Shown: positions 12,401 to 23,006 of the stretch, one piece after another
Layout of the letters: each line of letters starts with the position of its first letter
Numbering within the stretch: position 1 is the stretch's first letter
Source of the DNA: Sipunculus nudus
Lineage: Eukaryota > Annelida > Sipuncula > Golfingiida > Sipunculidae
Assembly: GCA_026874595.1 (NCBI GenBank)
Contig: CM049309.1
Span: forward strand, 42,485,079-42,549,078
DNA length: 64,000 bases
Direction of reading: 5' to 3'
Notes under the pieces: model-generated
The model's database searches: none
Seen by the model: only the letters and a program-made list of their open reading frames with translations
What the model was told of the DNA's origin: nothing
Translations under genes and position numbers: made by a program

Positions 12401-15400
12401 CATATGTTCGTTATCATTTCCTGCAATGAAGAGCGATACATCATCAGCAAATAACCTGATGTTTGTTTCAACCTGTTTGGCCAGGTCATTTATATATACT
12501 AAAAAAAGAAGCGGTCCCAATATAGATCCTTGAGGAACACCTGCTGGAATATATTTGAAACTTGACGAACTGCCATTCAGCACTACTCGTTGTTTTCTGT
12601 TGGATAAGTAGCTCCTGAACCATCGAAGCAGTTTCCCATTTATACCTATACATTCTAATTTATATAACAACCCCTCATGCCACACCCTGTCAAAAGCCTT
12701 GGATGCGTCTAGAGCAACAAAATTTACGATTTTCCCCTGATCTAAAGAATCAGTAAGTATATTATACAATTCACATAACTGGTTTACACAAGAATCATTT
12801 GGTTTGTAGGCTGACTGTACTCTTACAATGAGTTTGTTTGTAGCCAAGAAGTTAAAGACGTGTTTGAACACACATCGTTCAAATAACTTTCCCACACAAC
12901 TGAGCAACGAAATAGGATGATAATTTGACACAGTTTGTTTGCAACCTTTTTTATAAACTGGTATAACATTTGCTTCTTTCCATTTTTCTGGAAAACTTTC
13001 AGTTTCGAGAGAGTAGTTGAATATTTGACAGAGAGACCTTGTTATAAAGGATTCGCTTAGTTTCAACATATTGTGACTGATTTCATCTGGGCCACTGGCC
13101 TTATTAGGATCTAAAATTGATATTGAACCTTTTACGTCGGTTTCTTTTATAATTATTTTATTTAATGTAGGTCCGTTTGCCTGTGATGTGTTCGGAAGGG
13201 TAGCGTTCGTAGTGATTAAAATGGATTCTCTAACAAAATAGTTATTAAAGACTGTTGCCTTATCTGTATCGTTTACAACTAGCCCTCCGGCAGATTTGAT
13301 AGCCGGATATATCTGAGAATTGTCCATTCCTTTAAAGTGATCAATTACCTATTTCCACCACAGTTTCTGCGGTATCTTTTCTAGGCCGTTAATTTTATTT
13401 ATTTTTTCATTGACAAATTTGGACTTTGCTGCCCTTATTTCATCAATTACAAGATTTCTGAACTGTCTAAACTTTGTCCAGTTCTCTGGGTTGGTTTTCT
13501 TTTTTGCTCGATTATGTATTCTATTACGTTTTCTAATCAGCCTTCTTAATTTGGCATTGAACCAGGGTGGATCCATAGGCCGTACCTGTATTCTTTTACT
13601 GGGCACCGCCATCTTTATTGCTTTTTTAAAAGTCCCAGTCCACAATTTTACAGCAAGATTTATATTATCTTTCATTAAGCCTTTATTTATTTTCTCTAAT
13701 TTTGAAAGTTCTGTACCGAGAGAAATACGATCTATTTGATCGTAACACCATATTAATCTCTTTTGGTCCGTTAATTTACAAGATTTCATCTTTAGCTTAG
13801 CAAAGACCAGATGGTGGTCACTGCAAAAGGGTGTTAGTACACCAGACTCAGATACTAAATCTAAACAGGTCGTAGCAATTATATCTATGCATGTAGAAGA
13901 CTGCTCGGTGACACGAGTTGGTTCATTTATTAAATTAACCAGGCTGAATTTATTACATATACGCTTGAAAGCTAAGTTTCTCGAATTTAATAAATCATCG
14001 TTTAAATCCCCCATGATAATTAATCTCTGGATGCCTGTTTGTTTGCTAACTCAAATGATTCCTCTAAACGAGACCAGTACTCAGCATTTGCGTTTGGTGG
14101 TCTGTAAAATGTCCCTATCAAAATTTTATGTGAAAATAACATTTCTAGCCAAATACACTCTAACCCATTCAATTCAAGTTCACTTCTTCGAGTTACCGGA
14201 ACACCGTTTGCTACGTACATCGCTACGCCTCCACCTCTGTGGTTACGGTCACGTCTGAACGGTTCTTGGTACCCTTTCAACTTGATCTCTTCATTGTCTA
14301 TGTTGCTATGTAACCATGTCTCGGTAAGACCGATTATGCAATTATGTCCTAGTTCTGCAAATACAAGCTCCAATTTTGGAACTAAGCTGCGTACGTTCAC
14401 ATGGGTCAATAGGAAATTCCTGTGTGATTCAGTTCTTACATCATTCAGCTGCGGGCCTGGATTTGGGTGAATGTCCCCAGACAAGATAAGTCTTTCACGG
14501 GTGATCCAGTGCGCACAATGGCCTGAGCATGATTTGACTGAAGGTACCACAAACAATAGGACTCTGAAAGGAGTCCGAAAGTTATAATGGGGGCTTAAAC
14601 AACCAAATACACTGATTTTAATCTCCATTTGGGGAGTAGTACTCCCCTGACCAACTAAACTCGGTGTTCAACTTTTGAATGGGTACCCAGTAACCTTTAC
14701 TCACAATGGCCCATGATAAAAATGGACTCTCGTATTTTCCTTTGTACATGTAAACAAGTAAATTTAACAAAACTTTAACAAAATTCAATTGTGAAAAGTG
14801 TGCCTTGTGCTGTATATAGGACTGGTGCATCATTTGGTGCATGTAGGCTTTCATGAGGGGGTTTACACGTTTCCTATCCTTCAAAAGTATATATATTTCG
14901 TAACAATGTTTACTTTCTACAACAATAGATTTGCAGGTTAGAATTCCGGCAATAAATATGAACATCTTTACAACCTAACAGTAACCTTCTGTATGGTAAT
15001 TTATCATTTTTTCGACTGTCCTAATAATTTAATGTATTTGAATTACACTAGTTCTCTAGGAGATTCCTATGTTTGTTTACAATATCGTAATACATTTTAC
15101 TTGTGAAGTCTACTCAATATTCTCCATATTTTTTTTTTTTTCGATGCCATCTTGCTGTGATATACTTTACATATATTCACTGTTTTTTATCATTCAGTCT
15201 TTACTATATCATTAAAATATATCTGACTTTCGAATCTAACTAAAATAAAACAAGATGTGATATTTATGTATACACACATTTCCTAGACATCTTTCAAATA
15301 CTTACAATATAACCATTTTACACGTTCTCTATTATTTCCTGTCTTTTGTGATGTCACTTAACATATTTGCAAGGCTCTTGTATCTATTTAGATCTTATAC

Positions 15401-18400
15401 ACACATTTTCTATACATCTTTCCAATTTTACAATATATCCTTTTCTACACATTTTCTTATTTCTTTCTTTCACTTGTGAAGTCCCTTCACATATTTTCAA
15501 GGCTCTAGAATGTAGTTTAGATCTTATACACACATTTTCTGTACATCGTTCCAATTTTTACATTATAACCTTTTTCTACACTTTTCTATTTCTTTCTTAC
15601 ACTTGCGGTATCAATTTACATATCTTCAAGGCTCTCGAATGTATTTTATCTCATACACACTTTCTATACATCTTTCAAGTTCTTAACAATATAACCAGTT
15701 TACGCATTTTCTTAATTTCTTTTCACTTATGAAGTCACTTTACATATTTCCAGTACTCTGGTATGTATTTTAGATCTTATACACATATATTCTATTATAT
15801 CTTTCTTAGACATGTGATATCATTTTACATATTCAAGACCAGTATGTATTTTAGATCTTATACACTTTTTCTCTTTATCTTTCCAATTTTCAATGCAACC
15901 TTTTTACCCATTTTTTATTTCTGTTTTACTCTTGTGATATCACTTTACATTATTTTAAGGCTCGTGTATGTATTTTAGATCTTACACACCCAATTTCTAT
16001 ATATCTATCTAATTTTTACATTATAGCCTTTTTTATTAACGTTTTCTATTTCTTCCTTGCACTTGTAATATCAGTTTACAAAATTGCTTTTATTCTTAAA
16101 TATTGTTCCTTGTTTTTACCATTTTAACCTTTCCTATTTTCTTTTATAAAGTATATATTTTAATGACATTTTACAATATTTTATTTTTTCCAACATTTCC
16201 GATACATAAGTACATACATATTTTACAGGCCATTCAAGTCCTTCTCACTTCTAATCTCTCGGATTTTTTCATGAGTCAGTCTCACCAGAACCCTGCCGTC
16301 TGTCGTCCAGCAGTCCTTTACGGCTAACTCCTTTGATTTCTTTGCCCGTCTTGCCAAGAACGCCAGTTGCTCCCTTTCCTGGGTCAGGTCTTCGTTTATG
16401 TAAACGCGGGTTCCCTTCAGCTTTGTCCGTGCACTGTATATGGCGGCTCTCCCTCTATAACTGGTCATCCTAATGATGATGGGTCTCTGACCACTGCCTG
16501 GGGGCCCCACTCTGTGACATCTTTGTATATCGTGCAGGGTCATATCTTTCAGACCTAATTTGTTGTGCACAAAGGTCATAACGATATTGTCAATCCGTTC
16601 TCCTTCGGTTTCTTCTATACCGTGAATGCGGAGATTGAGTCGTCTTTCATATTGTTCAAGTGAGTCCAGTTTAGTTTCGAGCTTTTCAATTATTTCTCTG
16701 CTCCGTTTCAGTTCATTTTCCAGTTCAAAAGTCTTTTTTGACAAGATTTCCAGCGACGCAGTAGTGGTTTTCTGAGCACTATTTATTTTTACATTGATAA
16801 GTTCATCAAGCTTTTCATTAATCATTGGCAGAATAGCTTCTGCAAAAGCGGTAATGACTGAAGGTGACGATAACACAGTTTGAATTACCTTAGTCAGCTG
16901 CATCATCTGTGTATTAGCTGCTGAAGGGCTTGTTCTCTCAGAATCTCAGAATTTCTTTGGCTTTAACACTGCAAGGCTGATCTGCCAAGTTAACTGCAAT
17001 CACATGATGAAAAACCTCTTCTGAGCAGCAGTCAGGGAAATGTGCCAGCTAGAACACTGGTCCATCAGTTTAGCCTCAGCCCACAGACCCTTGAAACCAT
17101 ATGCATGTAATTAAAAATAATCAAAATACCATTTTAATATTTATACAGAGTACTCTGATTTACTAGTAGTGTGCCAGTTAATCAATTATATCAATGATTG
17201 GTCATTTTCTTTCAAAATCAATCAACTGCATTTTTGCATAATCAATTAAAAAGAATTATGCACATGCAAAGAATCTAACCCTGAGATATACAAACACGAA
17301 GTAACCAAGAGCATCAAAATGGTACCTCCCACTGTCAACAGTGGTTGGATAGCAAGTCAACCTTGGATGCAGGTGGATTGGTGGTTTCATTAGGAATACT
17401 GATGTACATGTCAGTCTTTTAACTGGGTTCTATATTTCAGTACTAGTATACAGCAGATTTCAAAGTATTATATAGAGTACATAAAACAATCAATTAATAA
17501 TTGATCATAGTTTGTTTTTATTTATTCGTCATCAATAATGATTTTAAAACCCAATTTCTACCACTATTAATTACTTTTAAGTATGGTATTAAGCAATGGT
17601 ATTATCAATAATATTGTTTCATGGGTTTTTGATTCAGCTCAGTTTGTATGAGATTGTAAACTAAATTTCATTTCCAGTAATTATTTCCAAGGATTGTTTC
17701 TGCCTGAGTGGCTTAATAAGAACTTGCCTCTCTTCTTATCAGTATCCAAAGGGCCTCCTGAAGACTGTGTCAGAGCTAGATGTCAGCCATGCTGTTGGAG
17801 TCTTTGAGAAGACTAAGTTCAGCATGATGGTACCAGAGGTGCAGGAGAAACTAAAAACTTTATGTGATGGAAAAGTCAAACATGTGGTGCTGTTTGGAAT
17901 TGAGGTAAATTGACTGAAAATCTTAATATAAACATTATGATCAAAGGCTACACCTACTTAATGTGTGCTAGCTCTTACTGATATTTTCTGTACTGAGGGG
18001 ATAGTTAAGATTTTTCAGTTTCTATGTTGTAATAGATGTTTAACAAGAAAGACTGAGCAACCCCAGACCTTTTTGTAATATAACAGTTGAAAACTGATAT
18101 GAATGTTAAGAGAGATTTGTTATTGGCCACCTGACAGTCTTGTTATGTTTATGTTTGCACAGTCCATGGAAACCTCAGGTTCTGTCTAGTCACATATCCA
18201 GATCACTTTTATTAGTCAGGCCTGTTGCATACTACTGAGTGAACGACACAATGTATTCATTCTTGCAGGCCCATGTGTGTGTTCAGCAGACAGCTATAGA
18301 CCTGATAAAAGCAGGCATTGAGGTTCACATTGTTGCTGATGCTACATCTTCCAGGAGTCAGATGGATCGCCTGTTTGCTTTTGATGTGAGTTAACATTAC

Positions 18401-19019
18401 CAATTCAGATCCTGATATGTCATAAATTCAAATTTGAATTTATCAGATGAGTATACTAATAGCTGACAAGAGTAAAGAGTCAGCCAAGAGTAAAGGTCTG
18501 TGAAAAAGAGATGAAAAATTAAAATTATTTGTTATATGTTCTCACAAGAGATCTGGAAGTATGTCACAGGGAGAATATTTTGCAGGTAATTCCTTTAGAG
18601 TTTGACTTTGATGGAACATTAATTTTCTTTTTTTTAAGAATTTGATCTATTAAATTAGGAAAAACCATATAATCAGTTGAAATTTTCAAAAATCTTTTTT
18701 AAACTTTTTTTTCCATCTTTAATAGCATTCCATATATTAGTTATGAACATTAAGCAGTAAATTTGAATTCTAGAATAAGATCAAACAGATTGGAGAGACA
18801 GTTCAAAAGGAGACCATACAAATGGGCAAATTTATGTACACTACACATGAGATGTATTTTTTTTTTATTCAGCGGTTACGTCAAGCTGGTGCCATTATAA
18901 CAACAAGTGAGTCCGTCCTGTTACAACTGGTTGGAGACAAGAACCATCTAAAGTTCAAGGAAGTTCAAGGCCTCATCAAGGTCAGCGCTCCAGAATCAGG
19001 ACTGGTCAACAAACTGTAA
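8162..19019 (+). CDS. ISOC2: Isochorismatase domain-containing protein 2-like (5 exons, 201 aa)
   Basis: The exons are 8162-8293, 8926-8973, 17743-17904, 18269-18385 and 18873-19019. All junctions are phase 0 with GT/AG, and together they encode 201 aa, close to the size I remember for human ISOC2. The protein is a cysteine-hydrolase-superfamily (isochorismatase fold) enzyme. Candidate triad residues are Asp in FLCDMQERF, Lys in EKTKFSM and Cys in GIEAHVCVQ. The C-terminal segment STSE.(V/I)LLQLVGD....FKE.Q.LIK..AP.SGL is typical of ISOC2. The physiological substrate of the family is uncertain. The start at 8162 (MAATMN) was chosen because conservation begins just after it; the second ATG at 8174 sits in a better Kozak context (CCACCATG). 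Intron 2 is 8.8 kb and contains an antisense LINE. Confidence 0.93.
8926..8973 (+). CDS. ISOC2: ISOC2 exon 2
   Basis: 16 codons, [16 protein letters not shown], between TTTTTCAG and GTATGT. This is the conserved beta-strand before the TEQYP motif, which is completed by exon 3. Confidence 0.9.
9013..9578. mobile_element. MITE-like element in ISOC2 intron 2
   Basis: Imperfect terminal inverted repeats of about 90 bp. The left end at 9013 has TTTAATCCGACTCAATATTA; the right end, read in reverse, has the matching TTTAGTCCAGACTCAATATT. There is no coding frame, and a (TA)n tract at 9403-9439 lies inside. A related single end is visible at about 25144-25235. Confidence 0.6.
9580..11289. other. ISOC2 intron 2, no gene seen
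   Basis: AT-rich intronic sequence. The 82-codon frame at 9926-10174 has no recognisable motif. The part near 10860-11290 may be the 3' untranslated end of the antisense LINE, but its exact terminus is not evident. Confidence 0.4.
11300..13327 (-). CDS. LINE ORF2, reverse transcriptase part (675 codons)
   Basis: The frame is open for 675 codons. Recognisable reverse transcriptase blocks include PVYKKG...YHPISLL (about residues 123-142), [12 protein letters not shown] (206-217), [20 protein letters not shown] (262-281) and the catalytic FADD (293-296, genomic 12440-12451). A C-terminal Cys/His cluster ([17 protein letters not shown]) resembles the zinc-knuckle-like tail of some LINE ORF2 proteins. 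The frame is in register with the preceding endonuclease frame, interrupted only by the TAG at 13349-13351. The ATG at 13327 is therefore probably internal to ORF2, not the true start. Confidence 0.9.
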   Translation of the reverse strand: MDNSQIYPAIKSAGGLVVNDTDKATVFNNYFVRESILITTNATLPNTSQANGPTLNKIIIKETDVKGSISILDPNKASGPDEISHNMLKLSESFITRSLCQIFNYSLETESFPEKWKEANVIPVYKKGCKQTVSNYHPISLLSCVGKLFERCVFKHVFNFLATNKLIVRVQSAYKPNDSCVNQLCELYNILTDSLDQGKIVNFVALDASKAFDRVWHEGLLYKLECIGINGKLLRWFRSYLSNRKQRVVLNGSSSSFKYIPAGVPQGSILGPLLFLVYINDLAKQVETNIRLFADDVSLFIAGNDNEHMSRCLNVDLERIQSWANMWYVTFNAQKTEKLSFALKKATHEAIHIGDHEVQEVEIHKHLGLILNGKCSWRDHIDYICNKANKRLDVLRSYMYKFDRRALEKLYLTFIRPVLEYADVVWDGCTKAEAVKLESVQLSAARIVTGARRGTSHGLLYKETGWQPLSTRRKRHKLMLFYKMFNGIAPVYLCDLVPRQVGQTSSYNLRNAENLVSPMCRTEVRQRSFLCSTCEEWNTLSEIVRNSENLSIFKKHLCKNDEVPPPYYYTFTGNRSVQIVHTQMRIGCSALKWHLFLNNCVEDAICACGSSDETPDHYFFSCPMYTNKRTELLRGMPCEMKKIEIFLYGDKNKPNIDNLQLFEKIYCFIEESGRF
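13349..14628 (-). pseudogene. LINE ORF2 endonuclease part, frameshifted
   Basis: The first segment (14628-14020, 202 codons) has [12 protein letters not shown] and the catalytic-Glu motif LTETWL (residues 101-106), plus [10 protein letters not shown]. The second segment (14014-13349, 221 codons, different frame) resumes with MGDLNDD and contains SDHHLV. These are the N, E, D/N and SDH signatures of apurinic-type endonucleases. The frame change lies at about 14014-14020. The second segment ends in TAG and is in frame with the reverse transcriptase. The breaks indicate a decayed copy. Confidence 0.85.
14452..14478 (-). other. 2A-like ribosome-skipping motif near ORF2 N-terminus
   Basis: Residues 49-59 of the ORF2 frame read [11 protein letters not shown], matching the D(V/I)ExNPGP consensus with His at the Glu position. 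2A-like peptides at the N-terminus of ORF2 are known in some CR1/L2-related LINEs of marine invertebrates. If active, the 58 residues upstream would be released from the endonuclease-RT protein. The Glu-to-His change leaves activity uncertain. Confidence 0.7.
15250..16110 (-). repeat. Degenerate ~120-bp tandem repeats between LINE ORF1 and ORF2
   Basis: The motif TTTAGATCTTATACACACAT and the following CTATACATCTTTCCAATTTT recur about every 100-130 bp, roughly seven times, with substitutions and indels. They sit between ORF1 and ORF2, where LINEs normally have only a short spacer. Confidence 0.75.
16223..16906 (-). CDS. LINE ORF1 protein (227 codons)
   Basis: Residues about 50-92 form a heptad-rich coiled coil ([20 protein letters not shown]). 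An RRM-like segment follows, starting NLRIHGIEE (about 91-99) and including [18 protein letters not shown] basic C-terminal domain carries [15 protein letters not shown]. This is the L1-ORF1 (Transposase_22-like) RNA-binding chaperone architecture, which is also seen in some CR1/L2 elements. The frame is intact. It lies upstream of ORF2 on the same strand, so it most likely belongs to the same element. Confidence 0.82.
   Translation of the reverse strand: MMQLTKVIQTVLSSPSVITAFAEAILPMINEKLDELINVKINSAQKTTTASLEILSKKTFELENELKRSREIIEKLETKLDSLEQYERRLNLRIHGIEETEGERIDNIVMTFVHNKLGLKDMTLHDIQRCHRVGPPGSGQRPIIIRMTSYRGRAAIYSARTKLKGTRVYINEDLTQEREQLAFLARRAKKSKELAVKDCWTTDGRVLVRLTHEKIREIRSEKDLNGL
17110..17742 (+). 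other. 3' part of ISOC2 intron 2, nothing identified
   Basis: AT-rich intron sequence ending in the acceptor TCTTATCAG before exon 3. No repeat family or RNA gene was recognised. Confidence 0.5.
17743..17904 (+). CDS. ISOC2: ISOC2 exon 3
   Basis: 54 codons starting [12 protein letters not shown] and ending VVLFGIE|GTAAAT. Carries the FEKTKFSM lysine motif. Confidence 0.92.
18269..18385 (+). CDS. ISOC2: ISOC2 exon 4
   Basis: 39 codons, [13 protein letters not shown] through MDRLFAFD, with the candidate nucleophilic Cys in AHVCV and the conserved DATSSRS segment. Ends at a GTGAGT donor. Confidence 0.92.
18873..19019 (+). CDS. ISOC2: ISOC2 exon 5 and stop
   Basis: 48 codons plus TAA at 19017-19019, after a long pyrimidine tract and CAG. 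Encodes [20 protein letters not shown] and continues to SGLVNKL. Confidence 0.92.
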   Translation, partial: RLRQAGAIITTSESVLLQLVGDKNHLKFKEVQGLIKVSAPESGLVNKL

Positions 19020-19197
19020 CCTTGTCATGTGATGGTTGATAACCATCAGTTATGGGGTGTAAACAGGACTGAAAATCTCAGAGTAATTTTGTATCAAATT
19101 AAGTTTATAATATATGTATAATTACCTATGTAGCTACACAGTCTTGATATATCGGCTGTTTTAGGGTTAGATGTAACAGTACTTGGGATGACACCAA

Positions 19198-19375
19198 GGA
19201 TGATACAGTTATGCTGCCAGATGTTATAATAATGATACCAGAAATGATACGGTTGTTCTGAACGATGTTATAATAATGATACCAGAGATGATACGGTTGT
19301 TCTGCTGGATGTTGTAATAATGATACCAGAGATGATACGGTTGTTTTGCTAGATGTTTTAATGATGATACCAGGA
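19198..19375 (+). repeat. Imperfect ~44-bp tandem repeat in ISOC2 3' flank
   Basis: The unit ATGATACCAGAGATGATACG, then GTTGTTCTG, repeats about four times, 180 bp after the ISOC2 stop and probably within its 3' UTR. Confidence 0.75.
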
Positions 19376-19732
19376 AATTTGTTTTAATGCTGTACTTTTG
19401 TAGGATGTAAAATCAGATAGATTCTATATGAGAACAATATATGGAAAACATATGAAATACATGCATTAAGTATGGAAGCAATTTATCGCTTATCAATGTT
19501 CATATGTTGATATTTATACGCATGCATGCACATACAAAAGGATGTATGTTTAAACTGGTTGATTATCAAATCAAGCTTTTTATTAAATCATAATATCTTA
19601 TAGTCTTGGTTTTGTTCATTACCGCATATCTTTTCTTCACATTGAATTCTTTCTTATACAGTTTCTTAACAAAACAGCCCATGACACAAATAGTCAATGA
19701 CATATAACATCAAAATTCTAAGAGGAACAACA

Positions 19733-20727
19733 GGTAGTCATAAGTTAACTAGTTTGTCCTGACTGCACTTAATGACAAGAGGTCGCTTCTCAGTGGGAAC
19801 AACAGGCAGTCACAAGTTAACAAGTTTGTCCTGACTGCACTTAATGTCACGAGGTCGCAACTCAGTGGGAACAACAGGCAGTCACAAGTTAACAAGTTTG
19901 TCCTGACTGCACTTAATGTCACGAGGTCGCAACTCAGTGGGAACAACAGGCAGTCACAAGTTAACAAGTTTGTCCTGACTGCACTTAATGAAACAAGGTC
20001 GCTACTCAGTGGGAACAACAGGAGTCACAAGTTAACAAGTTTGTCCTGACTGCACTTAATGAGACGAGGTCACTTCTCCGTCGGAACAACAGGCAGTCAC
20101 AAGCTAACAAGTTTGTCCTGACTGCACTTAATGACACGAGGTCGCTACTCAGTGGGAACAACAGGCAGTCACAAGTTAACAAGTTTGTCCTGACTGCACT
20201 TAATGAGACGAGGTCGCTTCTCAGTGGGAACAACAGGCAGTCACAAGCTTACAAGTTTGTCCTGACTGCATTTAATGACACGAGGTCGCTTCTCAGTGGG
20301 AACAACAGGCACTTCCTAGTTAACTAGTTTGTCCTGACTGCACTTAATGAGACAAAGTCCCTTCTCAGTGGGAACAACAGGCAGTCACAAGCTAACAAGT
20401 TTGTCCTGACTGCATTTAATGACACGAGGTCGCTTCTCAGTGGGAACAACAGGCAGTCACAAGTTAACAAGTTTTTCCTGACTGCACTTAATGACAAGAG
20501 GTCACTTTCTCAGTGGGAACAACAGGCAGTCACAAGTTAACAAGTTTGTCCTGACTGCACTTAATGAGACGAGGTCGCTTCTCAGTGGGAACAACAGGCA
20601 GTCACAAGTTAACAAGTTTGTCCTGACTGCACTTAATGACACAAGGTCGCTTCTCAGTGGGAACAACAGGCAGTCACAAGTTAACAAGTTTGTCCTGACT
20701 GCACTTAATGACAAGAGGTCGCCTTGA
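19733..20727 (+). repeat. 72-bp minisatellite, about 14 copies
   Basis: The unit contains GGGAACAACAGGCAGTCACA and AGTTTGTCCTGACTGCACTT. The spacing is 72 bp (for example 19801 to 19873). Because 72 is a multiple of three, open frames run through the array on both strands. They are a by-product of the period rather than genes. Copies differ mainly in the segment between TTAATG and GGTCGC. Confidence 0.93.
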
Positions 20728-22944
20728 AATTTCAGGAACCCTCTCCTCCAAAATCTGATGACCAAGTATTTGACAGTGCCCTAGCTAGAGACTCATAAAT
20801 ATTTATAATTTGCCTGCACATTAATGTAAACTAGAATACGGGTAGTCGACAAGCGACTACATGTATCCGCCTAAATCAGAGTGGAACAGGTGAAGTGAGG
20901 CATGGATTGAGTGGCAAGGGGAAATAGAGTGTTGCATATTAGCATGGATGTCTGCAGCCAAATTGTGTATGTAGGGTGCCCCCCTACCACAAAATCCAGA
21001 AAGCCGTCCAAGTTGTATACATATGCAAAATTTAAGGCAGATAAGTCAAACCACTACATGTATATGAGTGATTTTAGCCCGTGGCAGACAAACAGATGGA
21101 CGCTGAGCAAAAATGGTTGCAGGTGACACCACCAGTTTTGCGTATGATAAAGAGCTATGTGAGAACTATACACATGCAAAACTTTGGCCCAATCGGACAA
21201 ACGGTTCCCAAGATATGAGCTTGGATGTCTGCTGCATAAACTAGAATGCAGGTGGCGCCACCTGTCATTAAATCAAGGGAGATGTCGGGGATGTATAAAC
21301 CTGTAAAATTTTAGGCAGATATGTCAAACCACTGATGAGATATGAGTGATTTTATCCCATGGCAGACAAACAGACAGGAACTGTGCAAAAATTGCTGCAG
21401 GTGGCGCCACCAGTTTTGCGTATGATGAAGAGCTATGTGAGATCTATACACATGCAAAATTTTGGCCCAGTCGGTCCAACGGTTCCCGAGATATGAGCTT
21501 GGATGTCTGCAGCGTAAACGTGAATGTAGGTGGCGCCACCTGTCATAAAATCAGAAAAGCTATCCAGGATGTATAAGCATGCCGAATTTCAGGTGAATTA
21601 GTCAAGTCACTGCAGAGATATGAGTGATTTTAACCCAAGGCAGACGAAGAGATGGACACTGTGCAAACATGGTTGCAGGTGGCGCCACCATTTTTGGTGT
21701 ATGTTATTAAGCTCTCCAAGGGCTACATTTGTGCAAAAAGATTTTTCCTGATCGGTCAAACGGTTCCCGAGATATGTGGGTTTATGTGTGGAAACAGACG
21801 CACAAACGGACGCAGAGCGCAGAGGAAAGGTCAGAGGTCTAAACAAAATCGGGGCGCAGCAGTTCACATTTGACCCGAACATAATCCCGGGTTTCGTAAA
21901 ATTCCGCCCAGCGGTTACGGAGGAGTTCTCCGGACACCTACGCGGCGGGGGCGGCGGCGTGCAGCTGAAAACATAGTATCCGCAAAACTCTGTTTTGGCG
22001 GATACTATAATTAGTATAATAGATTAACTTGGATGAGTCCACATTGTATTTTGAAAGCCACTCATTATAATAATAAGGTGGCCTTAATTTTATTTACGTG
22101 ATATTTTTTTCAGAATTTAGTTATCTGTCGAGGTCACTTGAGTAAAACTTAACTGTATGATGTGTTTCTGGCAAATCTGCATGCACAACCTACTTAAGTT
22201 TAACCAATGTTTAGTTCCCCTATTTCTTCCCTAAATTCTGCCAAAATTTAATTGTTAGGACGAATAATTATGAGACTGTGCATAAACATAGATCTTTATA
22301 AAAACTACACTAATCGAGAACTAGCGCCATCTGTTAAGAAATATTAAGTAAAACTAATAAAACAACTCCCCAACCAATTCAAGTGGTTTAGCCATTCAAA
22401 TGCCACTTTACACAATTCCACAAGCTATGTCCAGCGTGGGTAAACATTACTAAACAAATGTTGATCATGTATAAATCCTTGTGGAAAAGTCCTTTGCCTC
22501 CCCTGGTTTAAATGAAGTAATAACTTACTACCTAATCGTCAATGTTTATTTTCCGGGGTCATCTGTTCATTAAAAGCCGCCGTTTGAGTCACGTTTTTTT
22601 GGCTAGTTTGTTTTAGATAACCTTCAAGTTTATTCCGATCTGTTATAAGTCAGGATGAGGTGTGCAGTTAAGCTAATCATTCCCGATTCCAGTTTACAAA
22701 ACTATTATATGTCTGTAGTAGTAATTCTAACACATACTAGTATATATACCACATTATTTATCAGTGTGCCATGCATGGTGGCAGATTTCTCCAAATTAAA
22801 GACCCCTCTTGGTTTTAGGTCATCAGTTTCTCGGGCTAACCTTTGAGGTAAAATGGAAGGAATTCATGGACTATAGATCCGGACAGGACCACAGTCCACA
22901 GGTTAAAAACTGAGTTATCCCCAAGTATTTCATAATATAAATAA

Positions 22945-22947
<3 letters not shown>

Positions 22948-23003
<56 letters not shown>
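22948..23003. repeat. (TA)n microsatellite
   Basis: About 55 bp of TA repeat, adjoining the MITE that begins at 23004. Open frames across it on the minus strand are artefacts of the repeat. Confidence 0.9.

Positions 23004-23006
<3 letters not shown>

Larger units (their letters stand above)
11290..16920 (-). mobile_element. CR1/L2-type non-LTR retrotransposon, antisense in ISOC2 intron 2
   Basis: On the minus strand the order is ORF1 (16906-16223), a 1.6-kb spacer rich in about 120-bp repeats, an APE-type endonuclease region (14628-13349, broken), then reverse transcriptase (13327-11300). This is the usual layout of CR1/L2/Rex-like LINEs. ORF2 has one frameshift near 14017 and one in-frame TAG at 13349-13351, so this copy is probably inactive, although RT and ORF1 frames are otherwise open. 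Both UTR ends are undefined. It lies opposite to ISOC2, so it would normally be spliced out. Confidence 0.85.

Noticed and set aside
18425-18520. C/D-like boxes (AGATGAG, CTGA) in an ISOC2 intron
   Set aside because: The boxes are too close together and no terminal stem is present.
19733-20727. CRISPR-like array
   Set aside because: The whole unit repeats with no unique spacers, and the genome is eukaryotic.
19749-20765. Repeated proteins encoded on both strands
   Set aside because: They result from the 72-bp minisatellite period, which is divisible by three.
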